Below, piece by piece: positions 7,748 to 16,382 of a DNA stretch of 46,787 nucleotides. The position numbers and the translations under genes were made by a program. Source of the DNA: Longimicrobiales bacterium (lineage in GTDB: Bacteria > Gemmatimonadota > Gemmatimonadetes > Longimicrobiales > RSA9); the NCBI GenBank assembly GCA_035461765.1, contig DATHUY010000091.1:1-46787 (forward strand). The letters are read 5' to 3'. Numbering within the stretch: position 1 is the first letter of the stretch; every line of letters starts with the position of its first letter. Under the pieces are notes generated by a model. That model was given only the letters and a program-made list of their open reading frames with translations. It was not told the origin of the DNA and made no database searches.

Positions 7748-8587
7748 TCAGTCCGTGCGGTACCGCCGGCTGACCTCGTCCAGCAGCTTGCGCTCCTGCG
7801 CCGTGAGGCTGCTCATGCCCTCGGTGCTGATTTTCTCCAGCACGCGGTCGAGCTCATCCAGCAGCTTCTCCTCCTCACCGGAGCCGCGGCGCCGCGGGGT
7901 GGGTGCCGGGCGGATGGGGCTGGAGCGCGAGGAGTCGTCGCGCGAGACCACCTTGAGCTTTCGCCGGCCCATCATCCGGCGCAATCCGCCCATACCGCCG
8001 CCGGGCGATCCCAGACGAAGGTAGAGGAAGCCCGCGGCGAAGCCACCGAGATGCGCGGCGTGTGCAATGTTGTCGCCACGGCCGCTGCCGAACATCGACA
8101 TGATGGAGACGGCGGCCATGAACATGACCAGGTACTTCGCCTTCACGGGGAGAATGCCCCAGATGTAGATAGGCGAGTCGGGCCAGAACATGGCGAACGC
8201 GAGCATGACGCCGTACACGGCTGCGGACGCGCCGATGATGGGGCTCATGGGCGCGAAGACGAATGACAACGCCGCGCCGCCGAGGCCGCACAGCAGGTAG
8301 TACTTGAGGAACTCTGTGGAGCCCCAGCGCTGCTCGAGCGGCGGCCCGAAGAAGAAGAGCACCAGCATGTTCAGGAACAGGTGCCAGAAGCCACCGTGCG
8401 CGAACATGTATGTGACGACAGTCCACGGTGCAACGAGGATTCGGCCGGGCACGAACGCCATGTAGCTGCTGAGCAGACGCCCCAGCATGAACTCGTCGAC
8501 GATGAAGATGACGACGTTCGCGATGATGAGGTTCTTCACCCAGTGGGTGAGACCGAAACCGAACGAGAAACTGCCGCGGTAAGCCAT
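7748..8587 (-). CDS. Rhomboid-family intramembrane serine protease
   Basis: A 279-residue polytopic membrane protein. Rhomboid motifs are complete: HGGFWHLFLNM (64-74) in the second helix, the catalytic serine in GASAAVYG (119-126, Ser121), and the helix-6 histidine in AHLGGFAAG (His179). Six hydrophobic segments span residues about 18-190. The remaining 85 residues are a soluble cytoplasmic tail ending in a conserved-looking SLTAQERKLLDEVSRRYR helix, as in many bacterial rhomboids. The family cleaves membrane-spanning segments of other proteins inside the bilayer; the substrate here is unknown. The gene starts 42 nt after the ligase gene and is probably co-transcribed with it. Confidence 0.93.
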   Translation of the reverse strand: MAYRGSFSFGFGLTHWVKNLIIANVVIFIVDEFMLGRLLSSYMAFVPGRILVAPWTVVTYMFAHGGFWHLFLNMLVLFFFGPPLEQRWGSTEFLKYYLLCGLGGAALSFVFAPMSPIIGASAAVYGVMLAFAMFWPDSPIYIWGILPVKAKYLVMFMAAVSIMSMFGSGRGDNIAHAAHLGGFAAGFLYLRLGSPGGGMGGLRRMMGRRKLKVVSRDDSSRSSPIRPAPTPRRRGSGEEEKLLDELDRVLEKISTEGMSSLTAQERKLLDEVSRRYRTD

Positions 8588-8628
8588 GTATTCGCCTCGT
8601 CGCGAGCGGCGCGCCCGCGCAGTATGAT

Positions 8629-9870
<1,242 letters not shown>

Positions 9871-9878
9871 GGGGCCGC

Positions 9879-11291
9879 CTACGGCGTCAGGTAGCGGACC
9901 ACGTCAAAGCGCGTGATGATGCCGGTGAGCACACCGTCATCGCGCACCAGCACCGCGGGGCACTGACGCGTCAGCAGGCGGCTGATGCCGCTCAGCGGCA
10001 GCGATCCGTCGATCACGGGGAAAGCCGGCTCCATGATGCTCTCTACCGGCTGATCCAGCGCCGCCTGGTCCTCAATGATGCGCGCCATCAGCGCGGACTC
10101 AGGCACGGCGCCGACACACTCATCGCCGTCGCACACGGGCAGCTGCGAGATGTTGTAATCCGTGATCAGACGCAGCGCCTCGCGCACCGCGGTGCCGCGC
10201 TCGACGCTCACCAGGGCCGGCGCGCTGCCATCCTTGCGCACGATCATCTCACCCGCCGTCATGCGCTCCGGCTCCAGCAGCCGGTTCTCCCGCATCCACT
10301 CATCGCTGTACATCTTCGACAGGTAGCGCTCGCCGGTATCGGGGACGATGCAGACGATGCACGCGTCGGGATCGTTCACCTCCTGCGCCACGCGCGCGCC
10401 GAGCCAGACGATCAGCCCCGCAGATCCGCCGACGAACAGGCCTTCTTCGCGTGTCATGCGGCGCCCCATCCGGAACGCGTCCCGATCGCTCACGATACGG
10501 TACTCGTCGATGACGGAGAAATCGAGTGTGCTCGGCAGCTTGTCATTGCCGATCCCCTCGACCTTGTACGGCGCACCCTCACCCTTCTTCCCGGTGCGAT
10601 GGTACTCGGCGAAGATCGAGCCCGGCGGATCGCCCGCGATGACGCGTACAGATGGATTCTTCTCTTTCAGGAACTTCCCCACCCCGCTGATCGTCCCGCC
10701 TGTACCCGCCGCGGCGATCAGGTGCGTGATGCGGCCCTCGGTCTGCTCCCACAGCTCGGGGCCGGTCGTGGCGTAATGTGCCTGCGGGTTGACGGGATTG
10801 TAGAACTGGTCGGCCAGGATGGCGCCGGGCGTCTCGGCGACAATACGCTTCGCCGTCTGCACGTAGTTGTCGGGATGGTCGGGCGGGACGGCGGTCGGCG
10901 TGACAATGACCTCTGCGCCGAACGCGCGCAGCAGCCGCACCTTCTCCTGGCTCATCTTGTCGGGCATTGTGAAGATGCAGCGGTAGCCCCGGATCGCAGC
11001 GGCGATGGCAAGGCCGACACCGGTGTTACCGCTCGTCCCCTCGACGATGATGCCGCCCGGCTGCAGCCGGCCGGAACGCTCGGCGTCCTCGATCATGGCC
11101 AGGCCAATGCGGTCCTTGACGGATCCGCCCGGATTGAAGAATTCCGTCTTTGCGTACACGGGCGAGATGGCGCCATCAACGACGCGATTGAGCCGGATCA
11201 GCGGAGTCCAGCCGATCGTCTCGAGCACGTTGGCGAAGGGTCGCGCGTTGCGCGGCGGAGCCGCGGCGGCAGGCCGTCCCGAGTCACTCAT
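9879..11291 (-). CDS. cbs: Cystathionine beta-synthase-type PLP enzyme with C-terminal CBS domain pair
   Basis: A 470-residue cytoplasmic enzyme. The PLP fold (about 20-335) has the cofactor lysine in NPGGSVKDR, the TSGNTG substrate loop and the GTGGT phosphate-binding loop. The region GYRCIFTMPDKMSQEK, plus DPPGSIFAE and KVEGIGND, matches cystathionine beta-synthase better than plain cysteine synthase. Two CBS modules (about 345-400 and 410-468) end the protein and may bind adenosyl ligands as in other CBS proteins. It makes cystathionine from homocysteine and serine, or cysteine by side reaction. ATG 11291 overlaps the TGA of the preceding TonB-domain gene by 4 nt, so the two are coupled. 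Confidence 0.88.
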   Translation of the reverse strand: MSDSGRPAAAAPPRNARPFANVLETIGWTPLIRLNRVVDGAISPVYAKTEFFNPGGSVKDRIGLAMIEDAERSGRLQPGGIIVEGTSGNTGVGLAIAAAIRGYRCIFTMPDKMSQEKVRLLRAFGAEVIVTPTAVPPDHPDNYVQTAKRIVAETPGAILADQFYNPVNPQAHYATTGPELWEQTEGRITHLIAAAGTGGTISGVGKFLKEKNPSVRVIAGDPPGSIFAEYHRTGKKGEGAPYKVEGIGNDKLPSTLDFSVIDEYRIVSDRDAFRMGRRMTREEGLFVGGSAGLIVWLGARVAQEVNDPDACIVCIVPDTGERYLSKMYSDEWMRENRLLEPERMTAGEMIVRKDGSAPALVSVERGTAVREALRLITDYNISQLPVCDGDECVGAVPESALMARIIEDQAALDQPVESIMEPAFPVIDGSLPLSGISRLLTRQCPAVLVRDDGVLTGIITRFDVVRYLTP

Positions 11292-11692
11292 TTGCTGACC
11301 CCCGAACCGGTGGATGAGCCGAGCGTGGCGGTAGAATCCTGCGAGAAGCGAACGGGAATCTTCGTCCACATGGCTATGCGCCGATCGCCACGCTGACCTG
11401 GCGTGAAGCGCAGGCGTCGCACGCCGTTGACGGCGGCCGAATCGAAGTCGGAGTATCCGCTGCTCTTCGACACGAGTACGCTGTCGACGTCGCCAACCTC
11501 ATCGATGTGGATCAGCACCTCTGTCTCGCCCTGCACGCCTCGATCCCAGAGCCCCTCGGGATAGGCGATCGGGGTAGGATCCGGAATCGGGATAGGCGCC
11601 TGTACCTCCTCGATCGGTGCCTCGCACGCCTGCAGCAGCAGGCACCCTGCGACGGCGCCGGTGCACATCAGTCTACGCATTACAGCCTGCAT
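11288..11692 (-). CDS. TonB C-terminal-domain lipoprotein
   Basis: A 134-residue predicted lipoprotein. The N-terminal signal ends in the lipobox LLLQAC (about 18-23). A proline-rich spacer (APIPIPDPTPI) leads to a TonB C-terminal-like domain (about 50-120): GVQGETEVLIHIDEVGDVDSV, then FDSAAVNGVRRLRFTPG and a final strand. TonB domains usually contact TonB-dependent receptors, but those proteins are anchored by a transmembrane helix, not by lipid. The short length and lipobox make a true energy transducer unlikely. GGAG lies 6 nt before ATG 11692. It begins 3 nt after the mutS stop and its own stop overlaps the cbs start, so the three probably form an operon. Confidence 0.8.
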   Translation of the reverse strand: MQAVMRRLMCTGAVAGCLLLQACEAPIEEVQAPIPIPDPTPIAYPEGLWDRGVQGETEVLIHIDEVGDVDSVLVSKSSGYSDFDSAAVNGVRRLRFTPGQRGDRRIAMWTKIPVRFSQDSTATLGSSTGSGVSK

Positions 11693-11695
11693 GTT

Positions 11696-14299
11696 CTACT
11701 CCGCCGTGTCGGCTTTCAGCTCCGCGAGCAGGTTGAGCGCCTGCAGAGGTGTGAGTGAGTCGATGTTCGTCGCGCGCAGCCGCATCACGGCCGGATGCTC
11801 CGCGGGAGCGAACAGAGAAAGCTGTTCCCTGGGACGCACGGGGCCGGAAGCGCCGAACCGGCCGAGGCCTTCGCCGCCGCCGGTGTGCGCACCTTCCAGC
11901 TCGCGCAGGATTTCGCGTGCGCGGGCGACCACAACCGGCGGCAGACCCGCCAGCCGGCCCACCTCGATGCCGTAGGAGCGGTCCGCACCGCCCGGCTGGA
12001 GGTGATGGAGAAAGATGATGTCATCGCCAAGCTCGCGCACGGCCACATTGAAATTCACGAGCGCGGGCAGCAGGTCCGCGAGCTGGGTCAGCTCGTGGTA
12101 GTGCGTCGCGAAGATCGTCTTCGCGCCCGTCTTCTCGTGCAGGTGCTCGGTCACGGCCCACGCGATGCTGACGCCATCGTAGGTGGCCGTGCCTCGCCCG
12201 ATCTCATCGAGGAGCACGAGCGATGCGCGGGTGGCCGCGTGCAGAATCGCCGCCGTCTCATGCATCTCCACCATGAACGTGGACTGGCCGCGCACCAGGT
12301 TGTCCGATGCGCCGACCCGCGTGAAGATGCGGTCGCAGACCGGCACGCGCGCATGCTTTGCCGGCACGAACGAGCCGATCTGCGCGAGCAGCTGAATCAG
12401 GCCTACCTGCCGCAGCAGCGTCGATTTACCGGCCATGTTCGGGCCGGTCAGGATCATGATCCGGCCGTCCTCGTCCAGCACGACATGGTTCGGAATGAAA
12501 TCCTCGCGCGGCATCATCCTCTCGACGACCGGGTGGCGTCCGCCGCGGATTTCGAGGGCGAAGCCGGTGTGGACGTCCGGCCGCACGTAGCCGCTGCGCT
12601 CTGCCAGCTGCGCGAGCGACGTCAGCACATCCACCAGTGCCACGTGCGCCGCGGTGGACTGCAGCCGCTCCATGCGCTGTGCGACATCGCGCCGCAGCTC
12701 CGTGAACAGCCGGGCCTCGAGAGCGAGGATCCGGTCTTCCGCGTCGAGCGCCTTCGACTCCCATTCCTTCAGCTCCGGCGTGACGTAACGCTCGGCGTTT
12801 GCAAGCGTCTGCTTGCGCTCGTAATCGTCCGGGACACGACCGGCGTTTGCGCGCGTGACCTCGAGGTAATACCCGAACACCTTGTTGTAGCCGATCCTGA
12901 GCGAGGGGATGCCTGTCCGCTCCCGCTCGCGTGCCTGGAGCCGCGCAATGTAGCTCTGCGCACCATCGCGCAGCTCGCGCAGCTCATCCAGCTCAGCGCT
13001 CCAGCCGACACGCAGGACATCGCCCTCCCCGATCGAGGCGGGCAGTTCGTCCTCGAGTGCACGCTGGAGCATGTCGTGCACGTCTTCGAGCGGATCGATG
13101 CCTTCCGCCGCGATGCACAGAAGCGATGCGGCAGCGCTCTCGAGCGCGGCGCGCACGGCCGGCAGCGTGCCGAGCGACTGCTGGAGCGCGCGCAGATCGC
13201 GCGGCCCGGCGCGCCCGGCGCCGATCCGCCCGGCGAGACGCTCGAGGTCGCGCACCTCTCTGAGCTGTGCACGGACCGTGCGGCGCATCGCTGGATCCTC
13301 GAGCAGGTTCGCGACGGCGTCATGACGCTCATGGATGCGATCGGCTGCGATGAGCGGACGCAGCACCCAGCGGCGCAGCAGTCGCGCGCCCATCGGCGTC
13401 TGTGTCTCATCGATCACCTCGATCAGTGTGGCCGCACGGCCGCGCGTGCCGTCCGCGCGCAGCGGCTCGATAAGCTCGAGGTTCCGACGTGTCATCTCAT
13501 CGAGCAGCATCGCGTTGCCCGCGCGCTCGATGCGCGGCGGCCGCAGCGACTGCAGCGCGACCGGCTGCACCTCGGCGATGTATGCGATCAGCGCGCCGAG
13601 CGCACCCAGGAGCGGCGCATCGCCCGACTCGAAGCCGAAGCCGTCGAGCGAACTCACACTGTAGCGTCGCTTCAGCTCCTCCCGACCGTGCTCCGGATCG
13701 AACAGCCAGTCCGGCCGGTAGGTACGGCTGATATCGGAGGCGCCCGCTACTTCCCGGCCGAGCATGCGCGCGGGCAGCAGCAGCTCCGCCGGCTCCAGCC
13801 GCGCCAGCTCCGCCAGCAGCTCGGCCGGCGTCGACCGCAGCACGGAGACCTCCCCCGTCGATGCATCCGCGACGGCAATGACAACGTCCTCATCGGTCTC
13901 GAGCAGCGCGACCAGGTGGTTGTTGCGCCGCTCGACCAGCAGTGCATCCGAAAGCACTGCCCCGGGAGTGACGGTTTCCACAACCTCGCGCCGGACGATC
14001 CCCTTCGCCTCGGCGGGATCCTCCACCTGCTCGCACACCGCCACGCGCCGGCCGAGGCGGATCAGCCGCTGGATGTATTCGTCGCGCGCGCGCGCCGGTA
14101 CACCCGCCAGCGGCACGTGCGCGGCGCCGCCGTTGTTGCGCGACGTCAACGTCAGGCCCAGCAGCTTCGCGCCCTCCTCAGCGTCCTCGCAGAACATCTC
14201 GTAGAAGTCGCCCACGCGGAAGAACACCAGCGCGTCCGGGTGGCGCGACTTGGCGTCTCGCCACTGCTGCATGAGGGGAGTGTCTTCCGGCTTCGGCAT
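11696..14299 (-). CDS. mutS: DNA mismatch repair protein MutS
   Basis: An 867-residue MutS, which recognises mispaired bases and recruits the rest of mismatch repair. The mismatch-contacting F-x-E motif is FYE (32-34). Connector, lever and clamp domains fill the middle (GYNKVFGYYLEVTRAN lies in the clamp/core region). The ATPase shows Walker A GPNMAGKST (near residue 615), the STFMVEMHE signature and Walker B VLLDEIGRGT, then FATHYHEL. ATG 14299 (MPKPEDTPLMQQW) is preferred because homology starts there, although no clear ribosome-binding site is seen; the open frame extends to 14422 without family similarity. No mutL is present in the window. Confidence 0.96.
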   Translation of the reverse strand: MPKPEDTPLMQQWRDAKSRHPDALVFFRVGDFYEMFCEDAEEGAKLLGLTLTSRNNGGAAHVPLAGVPARARDEYIQRLIRLGRRVAVCEQVEDPAEAKGIVRREVVETVTPGAVLSDALLVERRNNHLVALLETDEDVVIAVADASTGEVSVLRSTPAELLAELARLEPAELLLPARMLGREVAGASDISRTYRPDWLFDPEHGREELKRRYSVSSLDGFGFESGDAPLLGALGALIAYIAEVQPVALQSLRPPRIERAGNAMLLDEMTRRNLELIEPLRADGTRGRAATLIEVIDETQTPMGARLLRRWVLRPLIAADRIHERHDAVANLLEDPAMRRTVRAQLREVRDLERLAGRIGAGRAGPRDLRALQQSLGTLPAVRAALESAAASLLCIAAEGIDPLEDVHDMLQRALEDELPASIGEGDVLRVGWSAELDELRELRDGAQSYIARLQARERERTGIPSLRIGYNKVFGYYLEVTRANAGRVPDDYERKQTLANAERYVTPELKEWESKALDAEDRILALEARLFTELRRDVAQRMERLQSTAAHVALVDVLTSLAQLAERSGYVRPDVHTGFALEIRGGRHPVVERMMPREDFIPNHVVLDEDGRIMILTGPNMAGKSTLLRQVGLIQLLAQIGSFVPAKHARVPVCDRIFTRVGASDNLVRGQSTFMVEMHETAAILHAATRASLVLLDEIGRGTATYDGVSIAWAVTEHLHEKTGAKTIFATHYHELTQLADLLPALVNFNVAVRELGDDIIFLHHLQPGGADRSYGIEVGRLAGLPPVVVARAREILRELEGAHTGGGEGLGRFGASGPVRPREQLSLFAPAEHPAVMRLRATNIDSLTPLQALNLLAELKADTAE

Positions 14300-14460
14300 G
14301 CGGGTGCTGCTGCGAACGGGAGTCACGTCAACCCCGAAGAATAGCCGGAAAAGGGGGGCAGCGGCAAACGAGCCGACCGGGAGGGCTTCGAGCGGGTTGC
14401 GCGTCGGCGGCGCGCGCCGCATATACCCGCCTCCCGCTCCTTCAGCCCTGACGGATCAGA

Positions 14461-16266
14461 ATGCGACATTCCGCAGCCGCGGCCCTGGTCGTCCTCGCGT
14501 GCGCGGCACCGGCCGGGCGTGGTCTTAACGCCCAGCAGCCGGTTCCGCTGGACACGCTGTACGCCGCAACCGGCTCGCGTCTCGTCGCCGGCGCGGCGGC
14601 CGCCACGCGCAGTCTCGACGTGTTCGATCGTGCCGCCATCGAAGCTCTGCCGGCCGGTTCCGTGGCCGACGTGATTGCGCGCGCTCTCGGCGCCGATCTC
14701 CGCGCCCGATCCCCCGCACAGGCGGACGTCTCGATCCGTGGCGGCAGCTTCGAGCAGATCCTCGTGCTGGTCGACGGCGTTCCGGTCAACGACAGGCAGA
14801 CCGGGCACTTCCACCTGGACGTCGCCGTGCCGCTCGACGCAGTCGAACGCGTCGAGGTGCTGCGCGGCCCGGCGTCGGCGATCTACGGCTCGTCTGCCGT
14901 CGGCGGCGTGGTCAATATTGTCACCCGGCGCGGCGTCTCCGAGCTGCGTGGGCGCGTGCAGGGAGGGACCTTCGGATCATACGCACTGGCCGGAGACGCC
15001 GCACACTCCCGCGGCGCGACGGCCGTGCGCATCGATGCGGAGCTGGACGCATCCGACGGTCACCGAGACGGCACCGATCATCGCACACGGCAGGCGCGTG
15101 CATCGCTCAGTACACCGCTCGGCTCCGGGGTCCTGAACACGGCCGCCGCGTATGCCGCGCGCGACTTCGGAGCCAGTCAGTTCTACGCACCGTTCGACTC
15201 GTACGAGGAAACGCGCACGGCCACTCTGGCCGCAGCCTGGCGCAGCCAGCCGCGCACAGTCGCCATCGAGCCCCGCGTCTCTTTTCGCCAGCACGAGGAC
15301 GACTTCATCCTGCGGCGCGACGATCCGTCGTTTTACCGCAACGTGCACACGACCCGCGAAACGGCCGCGGAGATCGTCACGCGCTGGCAGGCCCGCACCG
15401 GCCTCTCACTCGCGGGTGGCGGCGAGGCGAGCCATTCGCGGATCGAGAGCAGCAGCCTCGGCGATCGCGATGAACACCAGATCGCGGCGTTTGCCGAGGC
15501 GGCCCTGGGCGACGCCTCCGGCGGTCTGCTCACGCTCGGCGTCCGGCTCGACCGCCATTCCGCTTTCGGGACGTTCGTTTCCTCGTCCGCGGCCGCGGGA
15601 TACCGGCTGTCACCCGCCTTCCGCCTGCGCGCATCCGCCGGCAGCGGATTCCGGGCCCCGAGCTGGACGGACCGCTATTACGAGGATCCCGCCAACATCG
15701 GGAGCCCCGATCTCGAGCCGGAGCGGTTCTGGACCGCGGAGATCGGAACCGAGATCACCGCGGGCGCCGCCGTGCTCGATCTCGCCGGCTTCGTGCGGAC
15801 TGCAAGAGACCTGATCGACTGGGGACGTCCCCGGGCGGGCGGCGGGACGGAGCCGTGGCGGACGCTGAACGTCACTGAAGCGTCCTTCAGAGGGCTGGAG
15901 GCGACCGGCCGCGTCGCGGCCGGCGGGATCATCACGCTCACGGCGCGCGCTTCCCTGCTCTCGTTCGAGGCCACACAGAATGACGGATTCGAGTCCAAGT
16001 ACGCACTCCAGCCGCTCACCCGCAGCGCGAGCCTGGAGCTCGCGCTTCCGGTGACGGCGCACGGGAGGCTCGCGATCGGTGGATCGGCGAGCCGGCGGGC
16101 GGATGGTACGTCCTGGGAAACGCTCGATGCGCGTGCATCCGCACGCGTTCGTCGAGTTGAGCTGTTCGCCGATGCGACCAACCTGCTTGACGCCTCCTGG
16201 CCGGACGTATCCGCTCAGCCCGCCGCAGGCCGCGCGTTCTCGATCGGCATGCGAATGCGACGTTGA
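14461..16266 (+). CDS. BtuB-like TonB-dependent outer-membrane receptor
   Basis: A 601-residue receptor with a signal peptide (cleavage near residue 24, LNAQ). The plug domain (about 50-160) has VSIRGGSFEQILVLVDGVPVND-type strands and VERVEVLRGPASAIYGSSAVGGVVNIVTRRG. A 22-strand barrel follows and ends in an alternating strand with terminal AFSIGMRMRR. Its length and the absence of a CarboxypepD_reg or STN extension resemble BtuB-type (cobalamin) and small siderophore receptors; the ligand cannot be decided and no cobalamin riboswitch is visible upstream. It is divergent from mutS across 161 nt and is closed by a terminator at 16305-16338. Confidence 0.9.
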   Translation: MRHSAAAALVVLACAAPAGRGLNAQQPVPLDTLYAATGSRLVAGAAAATRSLDVFDRAAIEALPAGSVADVIARALGADLRARSPAQADVSIRGGSFEQILVLVDGVPVNDRQTGHFHLDVAVPLDAVERVEVLRGPASAIYGSSAVGGVVNIVTRRGVSELRGRVQGGTFGSYALAGDAAHSRGATAVRIDAELDASDGHRDGTDHRTRQARASLSTPLGSGVLNTAAAYAARDFGASQFYAPFDSYEETRTATLAAAWRSQPRTVAIEPRVSFRQHEDDFILRRDDPSFYRNVHTTRETAAEIVTRWQARTGLSLAGGGEASHSRIESSSLGDRDEHQIAAFAEAALGDASGGLLTLGVRLDRHSAFGTFVSSSAAAGYRLSPAFRLRASAGSGFRAPSWTDRYYEDPANIGSPDLEPERFWTAEIGTEITAGAAVLDLAGFVRTARDLIDWGRPRAGGGTEPWRTLNVTEASFRGLEATGRVAAGGIITLTARASLLSFEATQNDGFESKYALQPLTRSASLELALPVTAHGRLAIGGSASRRADGTSWETLDARASARVRRVELFADATNLLDASWPDVSAQPAAGRAFSIGMRMRR

Positions 16267-16304
16267 GCCGACTGCCCGCATCGCGTATCTTGGAACGGCA
16301 ACGA

Positions 16305-16338
16305 GGCCGGCCGCGCACAGCTCGCGCGGCCGCCTTTT
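16305..16338 (+). terminator. Intrinsic terminator after the BtuB-like receptor gene
   Basis: An 8-bp stem (GGCCGCGC 16309-16316, GCGCGGCC 16324-16331) extends with one mismatch to 16305/16335 and ends in TTTT (16335-16338). It lies 39 nt after the receptor stop. Because it would fall inside a longer odhA frame, it supports the later odhA start at 16383. Confidence 0.8.
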
Positions 16339-16382
16339 CACATGGAGTGCTGAGAAGCGCCCGAAAGGACCAGGACGGGATC

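Noticed and set aside
11795-14344. An 849-codon open frame on the plus strand opposite mutS
   Set aside because: It mirrors mutS codon structure in GC-rich DNA, gives an Arg/His/Leu-rich product without domains, and lacks a ribosome-binding site.
14300-14460. Cobalamin riboswitch upstream of the BtuB-like receptor
   Set aside because: No B12-box-like sequence or plausible conserved core was seen in the short gap.
16263-16382. Longer odhA start at 16263
   Set aside because: The added 40 residues lack E1 similarity and would cross the receptor terminator; GTG 16383 has a good ribosome-binding site.
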